In this document: piece after piece, positions 30,649-42,413 of the stretch
Position numbering within the stretch: the stretch's first letter is position 1
Layout: every line of letters starts with the position of its first letter
Source: Oscarella lobularis
Taxonomy: Eukaryota > Porifera > Homoscleromorpha > Homosclerophorida > Oscarellidae
Direction of reading: 5' to 3'
Assembly: GCF_947507565.1 (NCBI RefSeq)
Contig: NC_089183.1
Location: 2,232,001 to 2,296,000, forward strand
Length of the DNA: 64,000 nt
Translations under genes and position numbers: made by a program
Notes under the pieces: model-generated
The model's database searches: none
Seen by the model: the letters and a program-made list of their open reading frames with translations, nothing else
What the model was told of the DNA's origin: nothing

Positions 30649-33108
30649 ATGGACGTTCGTCTCAGCACGCTGTCCGATTGGGCCATCCAAAGCCTGTGCG
30701 AAACGTTTTTTGTTCCGCGTTTGTCTTCACTGGGTGATATACCGGCTCTTCCCTTGCCCTCTGTCGCGGAGATTCTTCTTGGCGACCCCTCGTCTTCAGC
30801 ACTGTCTTCAGTCTGCTTGCCTTCGCCTATCGCCAACCGTATAATCGACGGACTCGCTCGACGTGGAAAGCTTACAGCGAACGTCCTTGATATTCTACTC
30901 GATCGAAATCGCTTTCGTTTGACGGCTTTGCCTCTCTACTGTATTGATATCGACCCAGAAGCAGTCGTCGAAAAAATAGCGAAATCGATCGACGTGACGA
31001 GCATCGACATATCGTTCAGTCCGTGTTGGGCAGATTTGTCGACTCCTTTTTTGAAAATCGTCAAGGGCAACTGCAAGGAATCGTTGACGAGCTTCGGTGC
31101 CCGTCACGTCGTCGGCGAAATTGGATTACTCGAGCTTCCGCATTTTTCAAATCTAAGGCATTTGGACATTGGATTCACGTCTGTTTCTCGTGAAGATTTG
31201 CGCACGTTTGTTTCGAGTCTACCGCTATTGGCGCATCTTTGCATTTCTGGAATTCCGGTTAGCCTGTTTGAAGTGTTTTCTATGGCTGACTGCCTCACTT
31301 GCGTTGGTCTCAAACATCTTGGGCTTAATTCGTTAAAGTTCGTCTCTGTCAAAGAATCTGACGTCACTGCAGTGCTACCTGAATTCACTGCAGCGCTATC
31401 TTCTAAGATATCGGCTTTTTTTTCTAAACTTTGTTGTTTAGAAAGCCTCGATCTCTCTTACGTTTATTGGGACAGTGACATAGGATCAGAACAAGCAAGA
31501 GTGAAACACGCTCTTTACACAATTCTAACTCATTCTCCTTCGATTACTCATCTTGATTCTTCGGGCACACTCTCGCTTGCTTGCGTTTGCGACGTTCTAA
31601 TAGCCACAAACAGATCTGCTCAACTCAAATTTCTTGAGGATTTTATAGCCTCCGAATATGGCTATAAAACAGCTGAAGAACTTGGCGTAGAAAACTGTCG
31701 AATCGCTGCAGGGAGAAACGTTAATGACTATCGCAGCAAGCATGCATTGAGAAATTACGAGTCTTTTTCTGATGCTGTTACTAAAAGTGACTTCATAATG
31801 TGGTGCCGCGACGAAGTGATTCCTGCACAACTGTCGTCAATGATTTACGCTGGACTTCTTCGCATGAAGAGTGGACGTGATTTTGACTTTAAGGTGCAAA
31901 AAGTCGTCACTAAGTTTTTCAACGACCTCCTCCTTCGTCAAATTTTTAAGGCGAAGTACGATGAGCCACTTGTTCTAAGCCACCATTCTCGTACTCTTCT
32001 AGAATTGGCTTTTCAACTCTTTCTGTATCCAAGAAGTTTTCCTCGGTTTCAGAACTGTTCAGAATATTCACTGTTCGACAGCGAAAAGTCCTTTCGTCGA
32101 GGTCTCCTTTTGAATTTTCTTTATTTGTCACCGTTTATTTGTTCGCACCCTCTTCTTTTGCATTTGGCTGTGGCAGCCATAAGCAGTCTTCCGGACGACG
32201 ATTATTCGAAAATAAACTTCCTGGGAAAATTGTTCGAAGAACTGCCAGCAACCAGTCGTCAACATTTGGCTATTGAAAAGAGCTGTCTTCCTACATTGTG
32301 CGTCAAGCTAAGCGATCTCGTCAATTTCTATGACGACATTGAAAGAATGAGATTGAAACCTAAGTCATTACGTCTCCCAATGTTTGTCCCGAGAAGTTAT
32401 ACAACTGTTCGCGCTCTTTCGTCACTGTGTTATGGACTGCAGAATCTGTATCATTTCTTTGTAAACGTCCCTGACGCTGTGGACAATCTGGCAGAAGTGG
32501 CTCTGAGATCCTCGTATTATTATATTCATCGCGACTCTAGTGCGGACAACCTCTACTGGGTGGCTATTGAATATCTATCGTATATCGCTGAAATTCCCCT
32601 CTTGGCGCATGCAGTGTGCTCGCGAAAGGTCATCAAGGCCATCGTCGAAGCGGCATCTTCTTCGCCAACTGAAAGAATGCGTTTTGCATCTTTGTATTTG
32701 GCCGGACTTCTTATTGTCAACGACGAACTGGACTCAATATGGCCTGACGACGTCGAAGCGAAAGATGCTCTGGTTGCTAAGCTGTTTGAAAGCAGTGACA
32801 ATATAGAAGGCTTTCGTGAACGCACAACCACCAAGCGCTGCTACCTTTACACGACACTTATGCCTCTGGTGAAGGTTTGCAACTGCTCTGAATTTCCTGC
32901 TGTCTCTGCTTTTGGCTTGAACCATCTTGCATGCTTTTGCAGCAGCTTCAATGCTAAGAAGTATTACGCTCAAACTGGTTTGTGTCCTTTGTGCCTTATG
33001 AGAAAAGAAGTCGGTGCCGATGTTGTTTTTGGGCTTTCAATTCCAGCGGAGTTGGAAGAAAAGTTCCACGCAGTTATGAAGGCGTGTCCGCTTCATAAAG
33101 AAGAATGA
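30649..33108 (+). CDS. ZYG11/ZER1-like CUL2 substrate receptor (intact copy Z4)
   Basis: An intronless 819-residue protein; ATG at 30649. The N-terminus has a BC-box-like TLSDWAIQSL (residues 7-16) and a Cul2-box-like LPSPIANRIIDG (57-68), in the place and order seen in human ZYG11B. LRR-like repeats follow (LPHFSNLRHLDIGFTSVS, LKHLGLNSLKF), then ARM-like helices (LSYIAEIPLLAHAV, RKVIKAIVEAAS, LYLAGLLIVN). The YTTLMPLVKVCNC block parallels the YRSFNPFFPLLGCF block of ZYG11B. ZYG11B and ZER1 bind Gly N-degrons for CRL2. The Trp-Asn-x-x-Asp of that pocket is not conserved here (SSLCY), though the IAE glutamate is, so substrate choice probably differs. The C-terminus adds a Cys/His cluster (CPLC, CPLHK). 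Confidence 0.8.
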   Translation: MDVRLSTLSDWAIQSLCETFFVPRLSSLGDIPALPLPSVAEILLGDPSSSALSSVCLPSPIANRIIDGLARRGKLTANVLDILLDRNRFRLTALPLYCIDIDPEAVVEKIAKSIDVTSIDISFSPCWADLSTPFLKIVKGNCKESLTSFGARHVVGEIGLLELPHFSNLRHLDIGFTSVSREDLRTFVSSLPLLAHLCISGIPVSLFEVFSMADCLTCVGLKHLGLNSLKFVSVKESDVTAVLPEFTAALSSKISAFFSKLCCLESLDLSYVYWDSDIGSEQARVKHALYTILTHSPSITHLDSSGTLSLACVCDVLIATNRSAQLKFLEDFIASEYGYKTAEELGVENCRIAAGRNVNDYRSKHALRNYESFSDAVTKSDFIMWCRDEVIPAQLSSMIYAGLLRMKSGRDFDFKVQKVVTKFFNDLLLRQIFKAKYDEPLVLSHHSRTLLELAFQLFLYPRSFPRFQNCSEYSLFDSEKSFRRGLLLNFLYLSPFICSHPLLLHLAVAAISSLPDDDYSKINFLGKLFEELPATSRQHLAIEKSCLPTLCVKLSDLVNFYDDIERMRLKPKSLRLPMFVPRSYTTVRALSSLCYGLQNLYHFFVNVPDAVDNLAEVALRSSYYYIHRDSSADNLYWVAIEYLSYIAEIPLLAHAVCSRKVIKAIVEAASSSPTERMRFASLYLAGLLIVNDELDSIWPDDVEAKDALVAKLFESSDNIEGFRERTTTKRCYLYTTLMPLVKVCNCSEFPAVSAFGLNHLACFCSSFNAKKYYAQTGLCPLCLMRKEVGADVVFGLSIPAELEEKFHAVMKACPLHKEE

Positions 33109-34469
33109 ACCGGACAAGTGTGGAAGAGCGACCCAAAACACTTGCATCGAATATCTATTATATGTTTATCGTTGTGTTTGCACGTCCTAATTTATTGCAT
33201 GTTTTCTAAAGATTCTTGGTGTTTCCGCCAGTTTCGTACTCGTGCAGCGACACACGTAGGGAGACTGAATGGGGGAGCCCAGTCGAAGTGCTAAATAGAG
33301 AAATATTTCAATAGCAAATAGATACCTTCCTATTACAAAAGTAAGGCTTTCCGTTGCTTGAATGGAACACCGGAAAGAAGAGGCACTGGCATTGACGTAT
33401 CAATCAATCAATTAAGACGTACCTACAGCTCGAAAAGAAGTGCCGCAGCACGCGTTCCACAAGTGCTTTTTACGCGCAAAACGAAGAAAGACCTTTGATC
33501 ACCTAGCGAGTACTATCTTTCATTTTGATATTTTGAGTCATTCTCTTTCTATATGAGATAAAACGTCGTTTACACTTCATTTACCCATCTGTTTAGAAAA
33601 GTTTTTTAAATAATAATGGCTCTTGTAAATATAATCCCTCAAATGATTTTCGTTTGAAGATATAGAGTACAGTAGATGAATGTGCATTAAATATTGTTCA
33701 TTTTTATAATTCCATTGACATATTACATCAGAGATCAGATCTTGTTGCTATATTTGTGCGCAAAATGATTTCGTAATAAACGGAGCTTGACGCCACAATT
33801 TTTTAATGACTTCGCGAACGACCAGCAATGATCATAATTGGCGGTAGTAAATTACGTGTGGCGTCTGATCAAGCAATGGAGAAGCGTTCAAAATATTTGG
33901 AGAAATTTTAAATTTGAAGGTACAATTAAAAGAGACAGAGCTAGACTGCAGTTTTTATAAGCATCCGGGATTTCCCTTCGCTTCACGTCGTAGAGCCATG
34001 AGCTATCCTGGTCCGCATCTCTGTCTAGCTATGCCATCCTTTGCCTTCTGGCATCCTAGACAAGCACAAACTTCTCTTTATACAAGGCAGGTAGGTATAT
34101 AGAGGTTGGAATACCGTGATCCGGCCGCGATATCCGTTTTCGCGAGCTCGATCGTTTCGCGATCGAGCCCGGAATTGGTTTGACGAATACGACGAAGCAT
34201 CGACGATTTCGTCGTCGGCGAGAGGTAAGGCTGCACGCGCGCGTCGGGGTTAAGATTTCGATCGTCGAGCGATCCGCTCGATTGCGCGAGTCGCCTGATC
34301 GAGCACGCCGCGCGAATAGAAAGAAACGCACTGTAGCACGATGTATCAGCGTTGCTAGAGACCCAACGTCCAAGGCCACCAATAATGAATTGAGGCCTCG
34401 CGTCAAAGGTCTGTCACGTGTGACGTACGTGTGACGTCAGCCTAAAACACGAACTAAAAGCAGCCTGTC
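33109..34469. other. AT-rich intergenic region
   Basis: No gene recognised. A hairpin-like string (CTCGATCG, short loop, CGATCGAG) sits near 34147-34168. The region separates the duplicated mosaic from the more stable Roco region. Confidence 0.5.
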
Positions 34470-34700
34470 TCACGGCGTGTCCCTATAATTCCAAACTTCC
34501 TCGTTCAAAGCCGCCTGCACGCAGTATTTGATCGCTTCTTGCGCCTGCGGTGTTGATCGGTTGCGCTTGGGTAAAAGCAGCACGCGCCGGGACTGGCAGT
34601 GATCCAGGTCGACATGTAAATTTCTGAGTGAACCCTGAGTAAACCCTGATTGTGGCTCAAAAGGACGGTCAACGATTTCTAGCCCACCCGCATCCGCCAT
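34470..34700 (-). CDS. Small hypothetical protein
   Basis: A 76-residue frame starting MADAGGLEIVDRPFEPQSG and containing QSRRVLLLPKRNRS and QEAIKYCVQAALNEEVWN. The composition is balanced and protein-like, with no signal peptide or TM. I do not recognise a family, and there is no second copy in the window. It could be a complete small protein or a first exon. Confidence 0.4.
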   Translation of the reverse strand: MADAGGLEIVDRPFEPQSGFTQGSLRNLHVDLDHCQSRRVLLLPKRNRSTPQAQEAIKYCVQAALNEEVWNYRDTP

Positions 34701-35530
34701 TTCCTATTTTTTTTTCATTTCATATAGCTTTCTAGAGAATCGCCACTCTCCGGTTGACGGTGCAGTTATGAAGCTGCTAATCAGTCCAGAGGAAGAATCG
34801 AGTGCCTTTCAGATCTCACGAGCGTTTCTATTCCTTTAGGAGCTAGGTTCTCATTATCAATTCACACTGCGCGCGTATGAATGGAGATGCATTGCGTTTT
34901 CAGTACAGCGAGAAGGCGCACGAAAACTAACATGTAGCACTCAGTTATAGTCCTCGTTGGATATAGACGTACGACCTGGAATTGGACTCATGCAAGTACA
35001 TGCATACCCATGACGAAGAGACAATCCATATCCCAATAGTAGGTTGGCTTAATTGGGATCACTAACCAGGTACCGAACCGATAATAGACCTTGAAACGTC
35101 AGAGGTATGTAGCAGGAGGACGTCGTCACCTTTATCGTAACCATCTACCCCCCCTCTATTCCCGACTAAGCTTGACAACATGCAATAATTTTGGAACTAC
35201 CCAAGCCGCGTCGGCTTTGCAGGTTTGGGAAGCACTAATTTTCTAATAATCATGAAAGTAAAATACAAAAAAGTGTAAAAGTATGAACAGAAAGAAGTCA
35301 AATTCAGCAAACCAACTCTGTTCTAAATGCGAATAACTAGTACGTTCAATAGAGGGATGGCATCGTGAAACTACTAAATGATATCAAAAGGCATAATAGA
35401 CTAACTAGAATAAAAGGTCAGGGATGACAGGTGAGATTTGGGGATACGAGCACCTATAAAAATTTCATGATGTCACTGTGGTTGGCATACTATACAATGT
35501 GCACAATTGGCCACTCGGATACGATAAAAG
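34701..35530. other. Intergenic region, Roco 3' flank
   Basis: No gene seen. The part next to 35530 resembles 17010-17230 in reverse complement, marking it as 3' UTR or flank of the Roco gene. Confidence 0.5.
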
Positions 35531-38500
35531 TCAGTGTGGGCCTAAACGAAGTGTGATGAGAGAACTCGTAGCAATACTAGAAACTTACCAGGAAAAATTG
35601 CAGCCACAAGATTTGAGTAGCCGACGTCAGGGTCCTTCACGGCATTGAGAAAATGCCTGCGGGTTGCTGTCTTTCCAGACTTGTTTGCCCACGCGTCCAG
35701 CATCTGTAGAGCCCCGTCGTTATCGCTGCGTTTTTCACCAAAAGCATAAATTTCGAAATCTTTAAAAGGTTCTGGTCCTAAAATTCTCCCAATACTACGC
35801 CATTTGGGTTGAATGCGTTGCGCCGCTCTAAATCTTTCTTGAGGGGCCATTGGCGTATCTAGAAACTCGTCGCCAAATAAAGGAGTGGCACCTAAAGAGA
35901 GCAGATAAACATGAATGAACTGAATGTGCACACCTTCGCCTTCACATGCCACGGTAGCTGCTGCCTCAACAAAGCGCTCTGCAAATAATTTACACTCTGT
36001 CGCTTAATTAACAGCTGAAAAGAAATTCCACTGACTTTTAAGTAGGGAAGGAGAACTTGTTCGAATAAAATTCAAGTCTTCTTCGGCCTTCTCCTTCTGT
36101 TAGAGTCAATACGTGAATCTTGTGTATTGATGTATATCTATAGCTAGTTACCTCCTCAGTCGAAAGTTCAATAGCCCCATCTTCATTCAGCAGAGCTAGC
36201 AAATACAGTAGACGTAATTGTCGAGCGGCCTTAGCAAGGCTCTTAGCCGTGGCGCAAAGATTCTCACTCCAAGTAGAAATCAGCATTGCTGCAGTCTGAC
36301 ATTTTACTTTGTCAGCTTGTGTTAAGCCATGCAAATTCTCTTTCAAAATTTCCATTCCTGCCTCGTCTTTCTCGAGACACAATAGTATAGCGCAGCGGGT
36401 GTTGTAAGACAAATAATCAACATGATTGTCGTGGAGAGCAAGGAGATCTTTTAAACTGTCTCTGGTCGTTCCTTCGCTAACAAAAACGTTGGACTTTGTT
36501 GAAGTCTTTATCTTCTCTTCAACTTCTTGTTCTGCGTACGCCAGTGGAAAATCTTTAAGCTGCTTTAATTCAGCGCAGCTGATGTACATGTATGAAGTAT
36601 TTGTCCCTGGACTCTTTTGCAAAAGAATTTTTTCGCCAGTTTGTTTAAGATCAGTTAGGAGTTTCAAGCACTCTCTCTCCGAGTGCTCTAGGCCACGAAC
36701 AACAAAATCCAGCGCTTTATCTTTCTGCTGCAGCATTATCATTCCTTCAACTACACGACCGTCTATTGTTTTGTGAATCGTCAACCCGCCATGCCAAATA
36801 ACAGGCTTTAGACCACGGAAACAAGCGGCATTGTGAACGTGGCATTGAAGAAACGGCATCGTTCCTGGAGTTATAATGTCCGTCTCTTCAGCTTTTCTCA
36901 AGCGTCGTCCGACGTAGATTTTCATTTCAGAATTTTCTTTCCACACTTCAGGCGGACGTTCCTGATTTAGTAGAGCTGGAAAGCGATAAGTATCAGATTC
37001 ATCGGGAAGAGGATAGCAAATCTCTAAATGGCATAATAGCGATATCGTCTCGTCAATGTTTTCCCACTCTTCATCGTTGAATGCTTTGAGAGCACAATGG
37101 ATCTTCTCTTTTGTTGCCGTACCAGGTGAGAAGCACTGAAGGCTAATAGGAAATTCGGGAGACTCTGCTGGTGTTAGCAGCGGGCCAATGGCATTTTGGC
37201 ATAGCCAAGGAGGATCCAAAATAATCTTGTCCTCAATGGCAAAGATCTTGAAAATCCGTTACATACATGTACCCCTAGGGCGGTAAATAAATAAATATAC
37301 TAACCTCGCCGATACCTTGCAAGAACTCGACGAGCAGATCTTGAACCTGGTCCGAAAGACCAGGCCAAACGCTCTCAACAAGTAACTGCTGGAAAACGGA
37401 CGCGTCCATTACTCGAATGTTGTAAAAGCTATCCCATATGCCAGTCATTATACATATTACATATTGATCAAGAAATGCGACATACCTCTTCGCTCCGGGG
37501 AATTAAGGAGTTTCTCTTGAGAGAAGACAGCGTTTTTTTCCGTGTTTCTTTGGCTGCTTCACTTTCAGCAAAAAATGCAAGAATGCGCTCAGACAGCCCG
37601 AACTTATGAAGTGGGTCTCGCAATGTGGGCAGGAATGAAGTCACTGCCGCTTCAACAATAATCGGAACATCTTTAGATGCCTTTCAAAAAAATAAACTTG
37701 AAAACCGCTTTACCCTTTAAGTTAATAAAGACTCGTTACCTCAATTACGAGTGTTTTAACCTCTCCGATAGCTTTTCTCAGTAGATGTAGCGTTTTTGAG
37801 CGTCTTTCACGACAATTCATAACGAAACATTTTTCGTAAAAGTTAAACCAACGGCCATACGTTTGTCGAAGATCCAAGACAAGTTGTCGCAATTTCAGTT
37901 CTCCATTTTCCAAATCTCGCAGCTTATCTTTGCGGCTTCCTATTACAATGACAGACGCTTGCTTCAGTTCTGTAAGGTCAACGCTACATTTCACAAATGA
38001 GCAAAAGTAGAAACTCGAATCCTGTAGTTCACTGTTGCTTTTTGTTAAATCAACAACGAGAAGAAAAGCTGTCGTAGAATAGGAGAAAAAGAGACCGTGC
38101 GTTTTATGAAAGTAGGACTGCCCGGCGAAATCGCAGAGAACTACTTCGCCGGCGGATTGAATGGCTGCTTTGGAAACATCCATGCTGGCAGTCCGGCGAT
38201 CGTCGCCTCCTTTCTTCCAGTCAATGTTTCGCAAAGTTTTAATTAAAGTTGTTTTACCAGCTCTTGCATCTCCAATAACACAAATCTTAATTCGCTTTGG
38301 TTTTGCTGTGCCTTTGGAGTAAAGTTCGTGGTATCGATATTTAACCTGAAAGAAAGGCATGCAGATATTTAACAAATAAGAAGTCATAACAGGCAACTGC
38401 AACTAGCCCAAAATTCGTGAAGAAATTTTCTTATTTCTGGTGGACAAGGATATTCGTGAGGAAGCAACTTGTTCTTTATTGAGGGTCATATGTTTTAAGC

Positions 38501-41500
38501 CAAATATTTGCTAGAATGTCTATAAAACGTCTTACCTTTGCACAACGGCCCACAAGACTAAGGTCTTTAGACAGAAGGAAATTCAAAAAATCCAATTGTT
38601 CAGCAGCTAAATTTACACAACGGTACGACAAACAAAAATAGCAAACCGTAAAATTTAACATACCAGAAAATTTGTTACAGAATATCAAAAAAGCGTGTAA
38701 TACAGAGTTATTTTCCTAAAAAGTCAAATTAAACAAAATGCCAAGTAGAAAATTAAATGTACTGACAGACCTTGTCCACTGCATTGATATCGGCTCCAGC
38801 GTCGATTAATAATGTAGCCATTTTTGTGTGACCTGTTGAGCACGCTGTCCACAACGGTCTTAGTTTTTCCTAAATAATTCATTAAGGTAAGTGTTAAGAA
38901 AATTAGCTTACTACTACCAACCCAGTCCGTCTTGTTGACATCCGCACCAGCGTCGATTAATAGTTTAGCGATTTCTACATGATTTTAAAGCAAGCTTCCC
39001 ACAAAGGCTCTCTTCCGTTCTAAAACTCTAACTAGACAAAACACAGCCTTCAAAATAGCACGCTTTTACCAACCCTATCTGTCTTATTAACATCCGCTCC
39101 AGCGTCAATTAATAATTTGGCCATTTTTGTGTGACCTTCTGAGCACGCTGCCCACAACGGTCCTTTTTGTTCGTACTAAATAGTTAATTAATTAAGGTAA
39201 GTGTAGGAAAATTAGCTCACTACTACCAACCCAGTCCGTCTTTTTGACATCCGCTCCAGCGTGGATTAATAGTTTGGCAATTTCTACGTGATTTTTAGAG
39301 CATGCTTCCCACAAAGGTTCTCTTCCCTTCTAAAACTCTAACTAGATAAAGCACAGCCTTCAAAATAGCACGCTTCTACCAACCACGTCTTTCTTATTAA
39401 CATCCGCTCCAGCGTTAATTAATAATTTTAAAATTTCTATGTAGTTGTTAGAACAAGCTGTCCACAATAGACCCTTTTCACCCTCAAGAATTAGACAAAA
39501 AAACATTTTTATTTAATTAAATATCACACTAATACAAACTCTGTTTTCCTTATTGACATTCGCTCCTGCGTCGATTAATAGTTTGGCAACTTCTATTTGA
39601 CCATTAGAGCAAGCTTTCCACAATAGCTTGCTTTTACTCTACAGATTTTAATTACATAACGAACCGCTTGAATATAATGGTAGCACTATGGTACAAACCA
39701 CGTTTGATTTATTGACATCAGCTCCTGCATTGACTAATATTTTGCCAAATTCTACGTGGCCATAAACAGCGGCTTCCCAAAAAAGTCCTTCATTCTAATT
39801 AGATAACGTGACGTTATTTATAAAAGTGGCACATAATACAAACCCCGTCTGTCTTATTAATATTTGCACCAACGTCGATTAATAATTTGGCAATATCTAT
39901 TTGACTATCACAACAGGCATTCCACAAAGCCTCTCTTTTTTCCTAACAACTCTAATTAGATAAGAAGTATTGTTCATAGAAGTAACATGCTACTGCAAAC
40001 CCCGTCGTTTTTCTTATTTACGTCGGCTCCAGTGTTGATTAGTAGCTTGGCAGTTTCTACATGACCCCCTAAGCACGCTTCCCAGAAAAGCCCCACTCCA
40101 GCCTAAATACTCTAATTGGATAAAACCAACATTTCCTACTAGTAACGCAGAAATACGCACCCAGCCTATCTCATTGACATCTGCTCCAGCGTTGATTAAT
40201 AGTTCGGCAGTATCTACGTGACCACCACGACACGCTGTCCGCAAAGGACTTAATCTAACCTAAAGATTATAATATATAAGTAACCATAGCTATTTGTATA
40301 ATACAAACACTGCTACAAACCAGCTTTGTCTTATTAACACTAACTCCAGCTTTGATTAATAGTTTAACAATTTCGATGTGACCATGTAAACACGCTTCCG
40401 ACAGAACCTCATAAATACTCTAAAAATTTCAATTTGATAAAATCAACATGAAGAAATGTAGGAAGTAACAGACTACTATACAAACCCGGCGGTCTTTGAC
40501 ATTGAAATCAGCTCCAGCGTCATTTAAATGTTTGGCAATATCTGCATAGCCGTTGCAACACGCCGCCCACAAAAGATCTCTTTCATCCTAAAGATTTTAA
40601 TAAATAGAAAAAACAGCACGCGTCTAACAAGTAGAACACTACGGCAAACCCAGTCTGTCACGTTGACGTCCGCTCCAGCGTCGATTAGTAGTTTGGCAAT
40701 ATCTGCATAGCCGTTGCAACACGCCGCCCACAAAAGATCTCTTTCATCCTAAAGATCTTAATAAATAGAAAAAACAGCACGCGTCTAACAAGTAGAACAC
40801 TACGGCAAACCCAGTCTGTCACGTTGACGTCCGCTCCAGCGTCGATTAGTAGTTTGGCAATTCCAACGTGACCGTTAGAGCACGCCTTCCATAAAAGGCT
40901 TCTTCCAAACTAAACATATAATTTAGGAAAGGACAAAGTGTCGGTAAATTCTATTAACATTGTCTGCCTTATTGACATTTGCTCCAAAATCGATTAAAAG
41001 TTTGACAATATCTACGCGACCGTTACAGCACGCTTCCCACAGAGGCCCTCTTCCAATCTAAAGATTCTAATTATTAAAAACAACATGTTCTTAAAACTGT
41101 AAACTACCACAAACCACGTCTGTCTTATTAGCATTTGCTCCAGCGTCGATTAATAATTTGGCAATTTCTGTATGACCATTGGAACAAGCTGTCCACAATG
41201 CCCCTCTTCCAGCCTAAAATTAGATAGCATGTCTTCAAAGTAACGCACTACACCATGCTATGCAAACCCTGTCTGCTTTATTGACGTCCGCTCCAGCATC
41301 AATTAATAATTTAGCAATTTTTACGTGACCCTTGTCACATGCTGCCCTCAACCGCTCTCTCCCAGCCTAAATATTTATAATAGAGAACAAGAACAGCATA
41401 TAAGAAGTGAAATGCTACTTAAACCTCATCTGTAATATTGACATCCGCTCCATCGTCAATGAATAGTTTGACAATTTCGAGGTTACCATGAGAACACGAT

Positions 41501-42413
41501 TCCCAGAAAGGCTCCTTTCCATACTTAAATATTATTAGATAAATAGCAACATGTCTTTGAAAGTAAAACTGCCAACCTTGTCCGTTTTATTTATATTAGC
41601 TCCAGCGTCCATCAATAGTTTGGCAATTTGTACGTGACCCTTTAAACAAGCTTCCGCGAAAGGGTTTCTTCCAGCCTAAAGATTCTCGTTAGACAAAGAA
41701 CAGCATGTCTATGAAATTGCACACTACTACAAACCCAGTCTGTCCTATTGACATCCGCTCCGGCGTCGATTAAAAGTTTGGCAATTTTTACGTGACCAGT
41801 AGAGCAAGCGGCCCATAAAGGCTCTTTTTCGAACTAAACACTCTAATTAGATAAAAGAAAAGCATGCGTATAAAGTAACACACTACTACAAACCCTGTCT
41901 GTCTTATTGACATCCGCACCGGCTTCTATTAGTACTTCGGCAATTTCCAAGTAACCATTTGAACACGCTGCCCACAATCCTTTCTAAAGATTTCTATTTG
42001 ACAAAGAAAAGAATGTCTACAAAGTAGCTCACTTTTATGTTAACATTGGTTCCGGCGTCGAGCAACAATTTGACAATTTTCACGTGACCGTTTAAACAAG
42101 CTTTCGCAAATGCAAAACGGATATCCTAAAGCTTCATTAGTTACTTTTTCAAACAATGGAGTCATGCAAACTTTATCAGGTGCAAACTCTTTCAATTCTT
42201 GCACAACTTCAAACATCCCTTTTGTAGTGGCATGCAGGAATGCCAAACGCTGCTCCAAATACGAATTTCAATAATTGTTCTGGATACGCAAGATTGAAAA
42301 CTAACGGTGTACACAAGCTGCCCAGCTGTCTCTTTTCTAAGGGAGATGGCATCATCTTTATTTCCGTTGTAACAGGCCCGATCAAGTGGAGAGTAGTACA
42401 ATGAGTTTGCCAT
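35531..42413 (-). CDS. DAPK-like Roco protein: ankyrin repeats-Roc-COR-Death, no kinase
   Basis: Multi-exon minus-strand gene. An ATG at 42413 (MANSLYYSPLDRACYNGNKD) is followed by about 22 ankyrin repeats, one per exon (42130-38775). Then comes a linker exon near 38540-38610 (AAEQLDFLNFLLSKD). The Roc GTPase (38400-37735) has P-loop GDARAGKT, DFAGQ and GSRKDK. COR exons are at 37682-37494, 37411-37305 and 37235-36153, and contain IILDPPWLCQNAIG, nearly identical in style to DAPK1's COR. The Death-domain exon (35909-35590) has FRAAQRIQPKWRSIGRIL and MLDAWANKSGKTATRRHF. The terminal exon adds two codons and a TGA at 35531. Human DAPK1 has kinase-ankyrin-Roc-COR-Death; no kinase lies upstream here. 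Likely a cytosolic signalling scaffold, possibly in cell-death pathways. Confidence 0.85.
38775..42130 (-). repeat. Array of about 22 ankyrin-repeat exons
   Basis: Exons of about 95-100 nt alternate with introns of about 55-65 nt, giving a period near 155 nt. Each exon reads close to PLW-AC-NGH--IAKLLIDAGADVN--D. Adjacent units are diverged, except a 161-nt tandem duplication (40531-40691 and 40692-40852) with a single difference. Confidence 0.85.

Noticed and set aside
38775-42130. Regular ~155-nt periodicity that could be read as a satellite or CRISPR-like array
   Set aside because: The conserved part of each unit is an ankyrin-repeat exon with splice sites, and the spacers are introns of one gene.
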